IMG/VR virus record: IMGVR_UViG_3300037068_000133
Location: 1-27,794 of that record
Length of the DNA: 27,794 nt
Direction: 5' to 3' (one strand)
Source: a virus
Part shown: positions 16,618 through 23,127 of the stretch, in pieces
How positions within the stretch are numbered: position 1 is the first letter of the stretch
How the letters are laid out: each line of letters begins with the position of its first letter
Notes under the pieces: model-generated
Told to the model about the DNA's origin: nothing
Database searches by the model: none
What the model saw: only the letters and a program-made list of their open reading frames with translations
Program-made: the position numbers and the translations under genes

Positions 16618-17109
16618 ATGCCGACGTTCCCCGCGGGCACCCGGATCACCAGCTCCGTGCTGGCCCTGGTCGCCCCGCTCGCGGCCGTCAAGACCTCCCC
16701 CGAATCGGTCGTCTCGTCCACGGTGCTGCAAAACGACGACGCCCTGTTCCTGACCGTGGCCGCGAACTCGACCTACAAGTGGAAATGCCAGGTCTTCTAC
16801 GTCGGCGGCACCCAGGCCAGCAGCGACATCAAAGTCCAGTGGACCGGGCCGGGCAGCGCGGCGCTGTCGTGGAACTCGATGCACTTCACCACCGCCGGGG
16901 CGTTCTCCGACACCTCCTTCAACGACTTCACCACCGTCAACGTGATCGGCACGAACGGCGCCGGGAACAACCGGACGATCCACATGGAAGGCACCCTCGT
17001 CACGGTCAGCGCCGGGACCTTCCAGCTGCAATGGGCGCAGAACACGAGCTCGGCCACGGCCACCCAGGTGCTGGCCAACTCCACCCTGCTCGCCTGGAAG
17101 ACAGCGTGA
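16618..17109 (+). CDS. Minor tail protein (beta-sandwich)
   Basis: A 163-residue protein with GTAGGAGG seven bases before ATG. After a short start (PTFPAGTRITSSVLALVAP), it is all strand: STYKWKCQVFYVGGTQASSDIKVQW, MHFTTAGAFSDTSF, IHMEGTLVTVSAG, FQLQWAQNTSSATATQVL. The last motif is common in small actinophage tail or fibre proteins. It lies directly behind the tail-tip gene and before the lysis genes, so it is probably a peripheral tail protein. No enzyme motif is seen. Confidence 0.6.
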   Translation: MPTFPAGTRITSSVLALVAPLAAVKTSPESVVSSTVLQNDDALFLTVAANSTYKWKCQVFYVGGTQASSDIKVQWTGPGSAALSWNSMHFTTAGAFSDTSFNDFTTVNVIGTNGAGNNRTIHMEGTLVTVSAGTFQLQWAQNTSSATATQVLANSTLLAWKTA

Positions 17110-17128
17110 CAACCGAGAGCGAGGTGCA

Positions 17129-17473
17129 GTGACTAGTGAGCCGACGCCAGGGGAAGTCGACCGGGCCCTCCAGCAGCTGCGCACCGACGTCCGCGAGGAC
17201 ATCCGCGACCTGGCCTCCGCGCTGCGTGACGGGCTCGCCGGGATCAACTCGCGCCTCGACAAGACACCATCCCTCGACGTGTACCAGGTGGACAAGCTCC
17301 GCGCCGAAGAACGCCACGGCGACCTGCGGGAACGGATCAAGGGACTGGAAGACGAACGGGTGGCCACCGCGCGGACGCGGACTACGGAACGCCGGTGGGT
17401 CATCGGCGCGGTCATCCTGCCCATCGGCGTCGCCCTCACCGACCTGTGGCTCAAGGTGACAGGCAGGCTGTGA
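17129..17473 (+). CDS. Holin-like protein (coiled coil plus C-terminal membrane helix)
   Basis: A 114-residue protein with a GTG start. Residues 8-85 form a long charged coiled coil (VDRALQQLRTDVREDIRDLAS, DKLRAEERHGDLRERIKGLEDE). Residues about 90-108 (WVIGAVILPIGVALTDLWL) are a single membrane helix, ending VTGRL. This layout resembles XhlA-type haemolysin/holin accessory proteins. It stands first in the lysis group, followed by an overlapping membrane protein and the putative endolysin. It would act at the membrane to release the lysin; the role is inferred from layout and context. Confidence 0.6.
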   Translation: MTSEPTPGEVDRALQQLRTDVREDIRDLASALRDGLAGINSRLDKTPSLDVYQVDKLRAEERHGDLRERIKGLEDERVATARTRTTERRWVIGAVILPIGVALTDLWLKVTGRL

Positions 17474-17898
17474 AGCTGAACCGGGGAAACCTCACCACCG
17501 CCGCGGCCGCCGCGGCCGGGTCGGTTGTACTCGGCGTGGTGGCCGTGGTGACCGCCCCCGCCCTGTTCCCTGGCCGCCCCGCCGGCCCGGCAGCAGTCCG
17601 CGGCATATCCCCGCCACCGCCGATCACCGGCCCGCCGCCGCGGCGCTCAGCGCCACACACAAGCCCGCAGCCACCCGGCCCGGCCGCCACCCCGCTGCCG
17701 GACCTGACCGCCCCCCGCAGCCCCTCACCCGCGCCGCCAGCACCCGGCCCTGCCCCGGCGCCGTCCCCCGCAGTGACCGTGACCGCCACACCGCCACCAC
17801 CCAGCGGCCCGCCGCAGCAGCCGTGCACGATCAGCCTCACACTCCGCCTCCCGGCGGGCGCCTGCGTGAGGATCCAGCTGAACAGGAGCACCCGATGA
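17470..17898 (+). CDS. Proline-rich membrane-anchored protein in the lysis group
   Basis: A 142-residue protein with GTG overlapping the preceding stop. KLNRGNL is followed by an Ala/Val/Gly membrane helix at residues about 9-31. The next roughly 80 residues are Pro, Ala and Ser rich and the end carries two cysteines (QQPCTISLTLRLPAGACVRIQL). The topology is probably N-in with a stiff external stalk and a small disulfide-closed tip. It lies between the holin-like gene and the endolysin-like gene. It may be a wall-spanning lysis accessory; no family is recognised. Confidence 0.6.
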   Translation: MKLNRGNLTTAAAAAAGSVVLGVVAVVTAPALFPGRPAGPAAVRGISPPPPITGPPPRRSAPHTSPQPPGPAATPLPDLTAPRSPSPAPPAPGPAPAPSPAVTVTATPPPPSGPPQQPCTISLTLRLPAGACVRIQLNRSTR

Positions 17899-18614
17899 GC
17901 ACTGACCGGATCATGCTCGACTCCGCGACCCCCTCAGCGGTGATCGCCGCCGTCAAGGCCCGCAAGACGTTCCTGGGCCTGCACATCTCCCTCGCCGCCC
18001 TCTACCTCGACGGCCGGTACGCGGCCACCGCAGCCGACTGGGCGCAGCTGCAGGCCCTGGGGATCGATGCGCGGTCCCTCGTCGGCATCACCGTCACCGG
18101 CACCGGCGGCGAAGCGATGAAGGCCGCCGCGGGGGACGAGGAGCCGGGTGACATGACTCCGGCCGGGGTCGCCCGGTGGGCTCACGCCGAGCACCAGGCC
18201 GGCCACTACCCGGTGCCCTACCGGGACCGCGCGGACAAGGCCGCTGTGACCGCCGAATGCGCCAAGCTGGGCCTCACCCTGGGCCACGACTACGGGCTGT
18301 GGGTGGCCACCCTCGACGGCACGTTCCACGACGTCGACGCCAACGGGCACGTCGATCCGTCCACGGACCTGCGCAAGGAGCACGGCGTGGTGGCCATCCA
18401 GTTCCTGGGCGCCGCCGCTGCCGGGATCAACGCCGATGTGTCCCTGGTGGTCGCGCCGTGGTGGCGGGCTCCGGCCGCCCCGAAGCCTCAGCCGGGCCCG
18501 GGCCCGAAGCCGCCGGTCCCGCCGCCCGCCGAGATCACCTACGCGGCTGTGCGGCTAAAGGATGGGGTGACGCGCCTGGTCGTCAGCACCGATGGCGGAA
18601 AGACGATGCACTAG
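17895..18614 (+). CDS. Putative endolysin, glycoside-hydrolase-like (DUF1906-type) domain
   Basis: A 239-residue protein; ATG at 17895 with AGGAG six bases before it. Residues 5-190 follow the pattern of the GH25-like/DUF1906 TIM-barrel domain: IMLDSATPSAV at the start, LYLDGRYAATAADWAQL (residues 37-53), an acidic strand end AAGDEEPGDMTPAGVARWA (candidate active-site Asp81-Glu83), GLWVATLDG and VVAIQFLG, closing with DVSLVVAPWW. A Pro-rich linker (193-212) leads to about 25 residues of strand. Position after a holin-like gene supports a peptidoglycan-degrading role. It has no signal peptide, as expected for holin-dependent release. Divergent active site; not certain to be catalytic. Confidence 0.55.
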   Translation: MSTDRIMLDSATPSAVIAAVKARKTFLGLHISLAALYLDGRYAATAADWAQLQALGIDARSLVGITVTGTGGEAMKAAAGDEEPGDMTPAGVARWAHAEHQAGHYPVPYRDRADKAAVTAECAKLGLTLGHDYGLWVATLDGTFHDVDANGHVDPSTDLRKEHGVVAIQFLGAAAAGINADVSLVVAPWWRAPAAPKPQPGPGPKPPVPPPAEITYAAVRLKDGVTRLVVSTDGGKTMH

Positions 18615-18724
18615 CGCCCGTACCACAGCCGGTCGAAGCCAGCGATCATGCCGGCGTGGATGTCCTCGCCGGTGCGCTCGATCCAGGCTCCGAGGGCCCG
18701 CAGGAACGCCACCAGGTCACTCAT
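18611..18724 (-). CDS. 37-residue protein at the end of the transfer-like operon
   Basis: ATG at 18724 overlaps the end of the gene upstream by eight bases. The translation (SDLVAFLRALGAWIERTGEDI, then HAGMIAGFDRLWYGR) is an amphipathic helix with an aromatic end. The TAG stop at 18613-18611 overlaps the TAG of the + strand endolysin-like gene in the palindrome CTAG. Coding status rests on the overlap and clean helical pattern. Function unknown. Confidence 0.45.
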   Translation of the reverse strand: MSDLVAFLRALGAWIERTGEDIHAGMIAGFDRLWYGR

Positions 18725-18974
18725 TGGCCTGCCACTTCTGTACGCCGTCCGCGGGGAACTCCGCCAGCGGATAGCGCCATAGCTTTCCGTCGCGGTCCTG
18801 CAGTTCGATGACGCCCTCAGGTAGTGACGGGTCGCACGCCTCGTCCCAGACAGCGTGGTCGATGTAGCCGCCAGCCGCTGGGCCGTCCTCATGGTCGTCT
18901 CCGATGCCCAGGACCGCGCACGCGCAGCCCTGCCCTGTCCAGTACGGACACAGCTCGGTATCGCATCCGCTCAT
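18717..18974 (-). CDS. Small cysteine-containing protein of the transfer-like operon
   Basis: An 85-residue protein. ATG at 18974 is preferred since it overlaps the preceding stop (ATGA) and AGGA lies about eight bases before it. The N-terminus SGCDTELCPYWTGQGCACAVLG holds four cysteines that could bind a metal. The middle is acidic (GIGDDHEDGPA) and the C-terminus has strands (GVIELQDRDGKLWRYPLAEF). No family is recognised. It is soluble as far as can be seen. Confidence 0.6.
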   Translation of the reverse strand: MSGCDTELCPYWTGQGCACAVLGIGDDHEDGPAAGGYIDHAVWDEACDPSLPEGVIELQDRDGKLWRYPLAEFPADGVQKWQANE

Positions 18975-19135
18975 CCCTGCATCCTGCCACGCAGCTGCTG
19001 GCGGGCTACCCGCACCATCCGCCGCCACTCCTGCCGCGGCACCCGCTCACCCGCCGCCCACCGCCTGTTCGCCCGGTGCGTCGCTAGCCGCCGGGCGTCA
19101 TCGTGCAGCCACAGCCACGCGGCCAGCCGCCTCAC
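18971..19135 (-). CDS. 54-residue Arg-rich protein
   Basis: GTG at 19135 overlaps the stop of the upstream gene (GTGA) and its own TGA at 18973-18971 overlaps the next ATG. The protein begins RRLAAWLWLHDDARRLATHR and ends VARQQLRGRMQG. It is helical and very basic. The paired start-stop overlaps on both sides are good evidence that this short frame is translated. It might bind nucleic acid, but nothing proves it. Confidence 0.6.
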   Translation of the reverse strand: MRRLAAWLWLHDDARRLATHRANRRWAAGERVPRQEWRRMVRVARQQLRGRMQG

Positions 19136-19488
19136 GGCAGCCTCCGCACGGCCGCGGCCACCTGCTCAGCGGCCGGCGCCGTCCTGGGCGCCTCGATGGC
19201 CAGCGGGGCCCGCGCCGGGACCGCGCGCAAGTTACTGGCGGGAAGTGCGGCCGCACTTCGCCGCACCGGCGGCCGGGCCGGGCGGGTCAGCTTCCACGCC
19301 CGCCGCAGCCCGTACCCGACCAGGATGCTCCCGGCCACCAGGATCCCGGCCAGCACGGCGATCAGGACGTGCCCGATCAGCGTTGCCGCCGCGGACACCA
19401 GCGCGGCCAGGGCGACGACGGCGACCGCCCGGCCGAGCGGGAAGCCGGAGCTGCCGCCACACCCGCAGGACGCACCAGAGCGGCACAT
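19132..19488 (-). CDS. Small membrane protein (spread-protein-like)
   Basis: A 118-residue protein with ATG overlapping the preceding TGA by one base (TGATG). The N-terminus CRSGASCGCGGSSGFPLG is Cys/Gly-rich. Residues about 19-62 form two membrane helices (AVAVVALAALVSAAATLIG, IAVLAGILVAGSILVGYGL). The C-terminal 50 residues are basic and Pro/Ala-rich, presumably cytoplasmic. Small hydrophobic proteins next to a TraB-type gene in actinomycete plasmids and AICEs are spread (Spd) proteins that help DNA pass along the mycelium. This role is suggested by context, not by a proven match. Confidence 0.6.
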   Translation of the reverse strand: MCRSGASCGCGGSSGFPLGRAVAVVALAALVSAAATLIGHVLIAVLAGILVAGSILVGYGLRRAWKLTRPARPPVRRSAAALPASNLRAVPARAPLAIEAPRTAPAAEQVAAAVRRLP

Positions 19489-19646
19489 CAGCTCGAACCG
19501 GCCTTCTTGCGCTGCGCCTCGCTGGCTTGCCGCTGCGCGACCTGGCGGCGCGAGAACATCGACTCCTTCTGGGCCTGCTGCGCCCGGCGCTGCAGGTCTT
19601 TCATCTTCTTGTCGCTGATCGTGTTCGGCACCTTCGCCTTACCCAT
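19488..19646 (-). CDS. 52-residue Lys/Gln-rich protein of the transfer-like operon
   Basis: ATG at 19646 with a clear AAGGAG site nine bases upstream. The protein starts GKAKVPNTISDKKMKDLQRR and continues with a highly charged helix (QQAQKESMFSRRQVAQRQ) ending KKAGSS. It is soluble and basic. Its place between a membrane zinc-ribbon gene and a membrane gene matches the small proteins found after TraB-type genes in AICEs. A longer frame to 19844 lacks a ribosome site and overlaps a better gene. Confidence 0.6.
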   Translation of the reverse strand: MGKAKVPNTISDKKMKDLQRRAQQAQKESMFSRRQVAQRQASEAQRKKAGSS

Positions 19647-19651
19647 CGTGA

Positions 19652-19864
19652 TCACTCCTTTTTCGCGCCCGGGCGGCGTTGCCGCCCGCTGCCACCGCAG
19701 CGGCCACACAGGCCATGCCGCCGCGAGTTCGACCCCCGGCTCCTTCCGCTTCCTCCGCACTTCGGGCACGGCCCCCACGGCCACAGCCGCAACCCCACCC
19801 GGTAGCCGCCCCACAAGATCGCGGCCCCGGCCAGCAGCGGCCACGCGTGCACCAGGTGAGTCAT
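19652..19864 (-). CDS. Membrane-anchored zinc-ribbon microprotein
   Basis: A 70-residue protein with ATG overlapping the stop of the translocase gene (ATGA). Residues about 5-27 (VHAWPLLAGAAILWGGYRVGL) are one membrane helix. Residues 34-63 contain CPKCGGSG and CGRCGGSG, a DnaJ-type pair of CxxCGxG knuckles that would bind one zinc, followed by a basic end (RQRRPGAKKE). Similar helix-plus-knuckle proteins are a frequent neighbour of FtsK/TraB-type genes in actinomycete mobile elements. Function unknown; possibly a membrane partner of the translocase. Confidence 0.65.
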   Translation of the reverse strand: MTHLVHAWPLLAGAAILWGGYRVGLRLWPWGPCPKCGGSGRSRGSNSRRHGLCGRCGGSGRQRRPGAKKE

Positions 19865-21546
19865 CGCCGGGTCGCCTCCCACTCGGCTAGCTCGACCGCG
19901 TCCCACTCCCCGGCCAGGCCCCGGTGGCCGGCCCGGCCCGGGAAGCCATCGCGCTGGCTGGCCTTCCGCAGCGCTTCCAGGTTCAGCGTCGTAATCACAC
20001 CGTCGTCGATCGCCTGCCGCAGCGTCACCCGGCCGGACGGCAGCAGCGGGGCTGTCCCAGTCCCAGGGACAAACGGCTGGCCAGGGCCAGGAACCGGGGT
20101 CAGTTCGGGTGTCCCTGGGACGCGCCCGACGAACGGCATGTCCGACCGCGGCACCCCGATCTCCCCGGCCAGTGCCAGCGCCCGCCGCTCGGCCGCCGTC
20201 GTGTACACCGCCTGGGTCTCCCGCACCCGGTCGGTCACCAGCTGGATCCGGCCGGGCGTCAGCGACTTCGGCGGCATCGGATGATCCCCGGCGAGCATCT
20301 TCCAGTTCGACGGCGTGTACCGGCCGAACGCGAGCACCCCGATGTTTTCCCGCGCGTCCCCGTCGCCGCCGGAGGCCTTCACGGACAGCCGCTGGCCGAT
20401 GTACATGATGTTGGTCAGGATCTGGCGGCCCATGAAGCTGGCCGAATCGAGGGCTTCCAGCGCGGGGGAGCGGACCGGGTCGTCTTTCCCGCGGATCTGC
20501 CGCCAGTAGGCCCGCTGCCGGGTCACCGTCGCGTTCAGCTCCTCGCCGACGACGATCAGCCGGGGCCCGACCGTGGCGTGCACGTTGCCGTCCATGTCCG
20601 CCCCGGCGAGGGCCACCTCGTTGCGCCGCTCAACCTCGCGGCCGAGCCAGACGAGGGCCTGGTAGATCTCGTGCGGGCGGCGGGCGATGGCCACGTTCGG
20701 CAGGCCAGCAGCCCACTGGTGGGAGATCATCTTGTGGTCGAGGACCAGGCCGATGCACCCGCGGTAGAGCATCTGGGCCAGCAGCCAGCCCGCCGTTACG
20801 CTCTTGCCGGCGCCGGAGCCCATCGACAGGCCCAGGTGCGGCGAGTCGCCGGACAGGCTGCTGTCCACCACCGCGCCGCGTTTGCCGAGGCCCCACACCA
20901 TCTGGTCGGGTTTCGCCCGGTCGATCGCGTCCCGGACGTCGGCCAGGACCACCCGCCTCGGTGGCGGCTGGGACGCGGTGAGCTCCAGCTGGGGTTTCGG
21001 CCCGGCCAGCCGCCAGGACACCTCGGGGGATTCGATGCCGAGCTTCGCCGCGGTGATGGCCACCAGGCGCTGCTTGTCCTTGTCGTCGGCCGGCCAGCCG
21101 CTGGGGAGCGCGAGCACGGCCTTGGACCGGTCCGGCTCGACCGCCAGCCACTGGCGGGCCGGGCGGCGGCGGTCCACCTGGGCGACCGGGTGGGCGGCGA
21201 GGTGCAGCGGGCGCAGCCAGCGGCGGTAGTGACGCCAGCCGAGGGACAGCCGGACGGCCAAACCGATGGACAAAACAAGGCCCGATATCGCCAGCCCCAC
21301 CACAATCCACGCGGTGACCTGCGGCGACGCGAACCATCCGGCGACCAGCGCGAGGACAGTCAGCGCGCCCCCGGTCCGCCACGCGGCCCGCCGGACCCGG
21401 CCCGGCTTGTCATCACGCCGGTGCCCGGACAGGAACCGCCACACCACGCCCAGGAACCACTGCGCGGCCAGGTGCCGGTGCAGCCGCGCGGCCACATAGC
21501 CGCCTGCGACGACGACTAGGACAGCAGCCAGGACGTAGGAGATCAT
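19861..21546 (-). CDS. FtsK/TraB-type DNA translocase (AICE transfer-like)
   Basis: A 561-residue membrane ATPase. Membrane helices are at residues about 3-20 and a pair at 60-100. A soluble domain follows (WLAVEPDRSKAVLALPSGWP). The FtsK-type motor has the Walker A GSGAGKS at 243-249, VLDHK at 268-272 and a Walker B-like RLIVVGEELN at 329-338, where the usual Asp is Gly; the following Glu pair is kept. YIGQRLSV and NIGVLAFGR fit the family. The C-terminus (VTLRQAIDDGVITTLNLEALRKASQRDG) looks like a small helix-turn-helix. In AICEs such a protein pumps double-stranded DNA between hyphae without a relaxase. It is smaller than chromosomal FtsK. ATGA coupling with neighbours at both ends. Confidence 0.85.
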   Translation of the reverse strand: MISYVLAAVLVVVAGGYVAARLHRHLAAQWFLGVVWRFLSGHRRDDKPGRVRRAAWRTGGALTVLALVAGWFASPQVTAWIVVGLAISGLVLSIGLAVRLSLGWRHYRRWLRPLHLAAHPVAQVDRRRPARQWLAVEPDRSKAVLALPSGWPADDKDKQRLVAITAAKLGIESPEVSWRLAGPKPQLELTASQPPPRRVVLADVRDAIDRAKPDQMVWGLGKRGAVVDSSLSGDSPHLGLSMGSGAGKSVTAGWLLAQMLYRGCIGLVLDHKMISHQWAAGLPNVAIARRPHEIYQALVWLGREVERRNEVALAGADMDGNVHATVGPRLIVVGEELNATVTRQRAYWRQIRGKDDPVRSPALEALDSASFMGRQILTNIMYIGQRLSVKASGGDGDARENIGVLAFGRYTPSNWKMLAGDHPMPPKSLTPGRIQLVTDRVRETQAVYTTAAERRALALAGEIGVPRSDMPFVGRVPGTPELTPVPGPGQPFVPGTGTAPLLPSGRVTLRQAIDDGVITTLNLEALRKASQRDGFPGRAGHRGLAGEWDAVELAEWEATRR

Positions 21547-22001
21547 CGCTGCTGGTCGCCTGTCCCAGGTGTCCGGACGCAGAGCGGACGAGTCCCAGCC
21601 CTATTTTCCTTCCCCTTCTCTCTCCTCTTGTCCCTCTCGTTGTCCCTCCGGGACCCCCAGGCCAGATTCACTGGCCTGGTGTCCTGCCGGTCGTCGTTCA
21701 TGTGACGGACCTCCGGCGCACCGAGCCACGCCAGCGCCACCAGCGTGGCCACCCGCACCTTGCGGCGGCCCACCTGCACCCTGGGGTACCCGTCCTTATC
21801 CAGGGTCGGGGTCAGCACCTGGCCACCCGCCGTCCGGCCATCGGCCAGGGTGCGGTCCACCGACCGGACCTGGCCAGCCGACGACGCCTGGTAGCCGGGC
21901 CAGCCGGGGACCGGCCGCCACCGGCCCCCGGCTGGCGCCCCGGACCCGGCCGGGACGGGAGCCACGCTCGCACCGCCCCGGCCGGGGTCTATGTCAGGCA
22001 T
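21543..22001 (-). CDS. NUMOD4/HNH nuclease-like protein
   Basis: A 152-residue protein overlapping the genes on both sides (8 bases upstream and ATGA downstream). Residues about 28-50 (WRPVPGWPGYQASSAGQVRS) are a clear NUMOD4 motif, the DNA-binding module of homing nucleases. Residues 85-122 are the HNH segment: VATLVALAWLG, then RHMNDDRQDTRPVNLAWGSR with candidate His100 and Asn112, then RDN. The C-terminal 30 residues are charged. It may be a nicking or homing enzyme, or it may act in element transfer. The core His/Asn are retained, so activity is plausible but untested. Confidence 0.8.
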   Translation of the reverse strand: MPDIDPGRGGASVAPVPAGSGAPAGGRWRPVPGWPGYQASSAGQVRSVDRTLADGRTAGGQVLTPTLDKDGYPRVQVGRRKVRVATLVALAWLGAPEVRHMNDDRQDTRPVNLAWGSRRDNERDKRREKGKENRAGTRPLCVRTPGTGDQQR

Positions 22002-22731
22002 CGGGCCCGTTCCCGTTCAGCGACGGTGACGGCACCAGCTCGCGGTGCAGATTGCCCGCCTCCGTGCGGGTCAGGCCAAACCGCTCGGCCAGCTGCCGCA
22101 CCGACAGCGGATTCGAAGCCTCGACAGTCGCGGCCAGCGCCAATCTGGCAGCAGCGGTTTTCCCGTCCGGCACCCTCGCTGACCTGCGGTCCGGCCGGGC
22201 CGATGCTTGCCGGGCCGACCGGGCCGCGACCACTCTTTTCAGCACCCCCAGGCCCACGGCCAAAGCGGCAGCGGCGGCCAGCGGCGGCACCGCGGCGGTC
22301 GCCCGGGCCGCGAGCGAGTGACTGGCGATGTGGCCGATGTTGCCGGCCACGGACACGGCAAGGCCGATGATGGTCACCGCCCACGCCCCGCCGCGGTCCC
22401 GGCGCCGCCACCCGTCGATCAGCGCGACGAACAGTGCCAGCTCGCCGACCGCGATGAACACGTCCACCTGCAGCGGCCAGATCCGCGCCCACCCGCCGGA
22501 CAGGCCGTGCTCCCGCGCCCAGTCGTACAGGCCCCGGTAGGACTCGGCGAACGACACCGCGGACGCGGCGGCGACCAGGACGGCGATCACGATGAGCGCG
22601 GCGGTGCGCCAGCCGCCCAGGATGACCGGGCCGGGCGCGGACTGCAGCTGGTGGGTACGGGGACGAAGCGCGGCGAAACGCGCGAGCAGCCGTCTGGCCC
22701 AGCGTGGGGGATTCTCAGTAGGGTCTTGCAC
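21994..22731 (-). CDS. DUF2637 membrane protein with C-terminal helix-turn-helix
   Basis: A 245-residue protein. The GTG at 22731 is chosen because GGAGGGG lies at 22740-22734; an in-frame GTG at 22773 has no site and starts inside a hairpin. Membrane helices are near residues 42-62, 88-105, 116-135 and 145-168. The segment SFAESYRGLYDWAREHG followed by WPLQVDVFIAVGE is the signature of DUF2637, found mainly in actinomycete integrative and conjugative elements beside TraB/FtsK. The C-terminus (ANPLSVRQLAERFGLTRTEAG, about 206-226) is a helix-turn-helix. It may act in DNA transfer or in spread of the element; the exact role in the family is unknown. Confidence 0.82.
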   Translation of the reverse strand: MQDPTENPPRWARRLLARFAALRPRTHQLQSAPGPVILGGWRTAALIVIAVLVAAASAVSFAESYRGLYDWAREHGLSGGWARIWPLQVDVFIAVGELALFVALIDGWRRRDRGGAWAVTIIGLAVSVAGNIGHIASHSLAARATAAVPPLAAAAALAVGLGVLKRVVAARSARQASARPDRRSARVPDGKTAAARLALAATVEASNPLSVRQLAERFGLTRTEAGNLHRELVPSPSLNGNGPDA

Positions 22732-22751
22732 AACCCCTCCTTGGGGGGCCA

Positions 22752-22787
22752 GCCCCGGGATCACGGTGTTCACGCACCGCCCGGGGC
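22752..22787 (-). other. Strong hairpin between the 87-residue gene and the DUF2637 gene
   Basis: GCCCCGGG at 22752-22759 pairs with CCCGGGGC at 22780-22787. The loop holds a second stem, CGGTG with CACCG, around TTCACG. Read on the - strand it begins two bases after the TAG of the 87-residue gene and ends about 11 bases before the ribosome site of DUF2637. It lacks a T-tract, so it may be an attenuator, an RNA processing site or a weak terminator. Confidence 0.55.
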
Positions 22788-22788
22788 G

Positions 22789-23052
22789 CTATTTCGTTAT
22801 GTGGCCGGGACGTAGCCGCGGCGCGGGTGTCAGCACGTTCAGGAAGTCCCGCAGCTGGTCCGCCGAGTCGGCGGTCACCGCGGGCATCGCCGGCTTCTCC
22901 CGGTGATACGCCAGCCACGACGGCTCTCCCACTGCCCGTTCGAGGTAGTGGATCTCCCACAAGTGCCCGAAGTCCTCACGCAGCAGTTTGAGATCGAGGT
23001 CCAGACCGGGGCGGTCCGGGTCCACCAGATCGGCGTCCATGGACGGCAGCAT
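22789..23052 (-). CDS. 87-residue protein heading the transfer-like operon
   Basis: ATG at 23052 (83 residues if ATG at 23040 is used). An acidic start (ADLVDPDRPGLDLDLKLLRED) is followed by FGHLWEIHYLERAVGEPSWLA, a pair of strands, and a helical end (AVTADSADQLRDFLNVL). Such strand-rich small proteins are common near regulators of actinomycete mobile elements, but have no known function. It is divergent from the two GntR genes with 75 bases between them, and is the first gene of the - strand series. Confidence 0.65.
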   Translation of the reverse strand: MLPSMDADLVDPDRPGLDLDLKLLREDFGHLWEIHYLERAVGEPSWLAYHREKPAMPAVTADSADQLRDFLNVLTPAPRLRPGHITK

Positions 23053-23085
23053 ATGCCTACTGCCTCACGGTGCGGCAGGACGCAC

Positions 23086-23118
23086 CAGGTAGGACTTTGT
23101 ATCTTCCTGGTAAGTTAC
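23086..23118 (+). promoter_or_regulatory. Candidate GntR operator and leaderless promoter
   Basis: CAGGTAGG at 23086-23093 and CTGGTAAG at 23107-23114 repeat with 21-base spacing, and the second runs into the 9-base palindrome GTAAGTTAC at 23110-23118. ACCAGG at 23084-23089 and CCTGGT at 23106-23111 are also inverted repeats. TAAGTT at 23111-23116 fits a -10 box whose start would fall only a few bases before ATG 23128, so the transcript may be leaderless. Binding here would block the repressor gene and perhaps the divergent operon. Confidence 0.45.
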
Positions 23119-23127
23119 GCTGCGCCC

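Noticed and set aside
15844-17454. A 536-residue - strand open frame opposite the tail genes
   Set aside because: It is Gly/Arg/Val-rich shadow sequence crossing three + strand genes that have good starts and protein-like composition.
19924-21519. A 531-residue + strand open frame opposite the translocase
   Set aside because: It lies over a well-supported FtsK/TraB gene with a Walker A motif and its own sequence is low-complexity Arg/Pro/Gly.
22903-23127. Upstream extension of the first GntR gene
   Set aside because: The extra 75 residues lie antisense to the 87-residue gene and across the intergenic region, and do not resemble a GntR protein.
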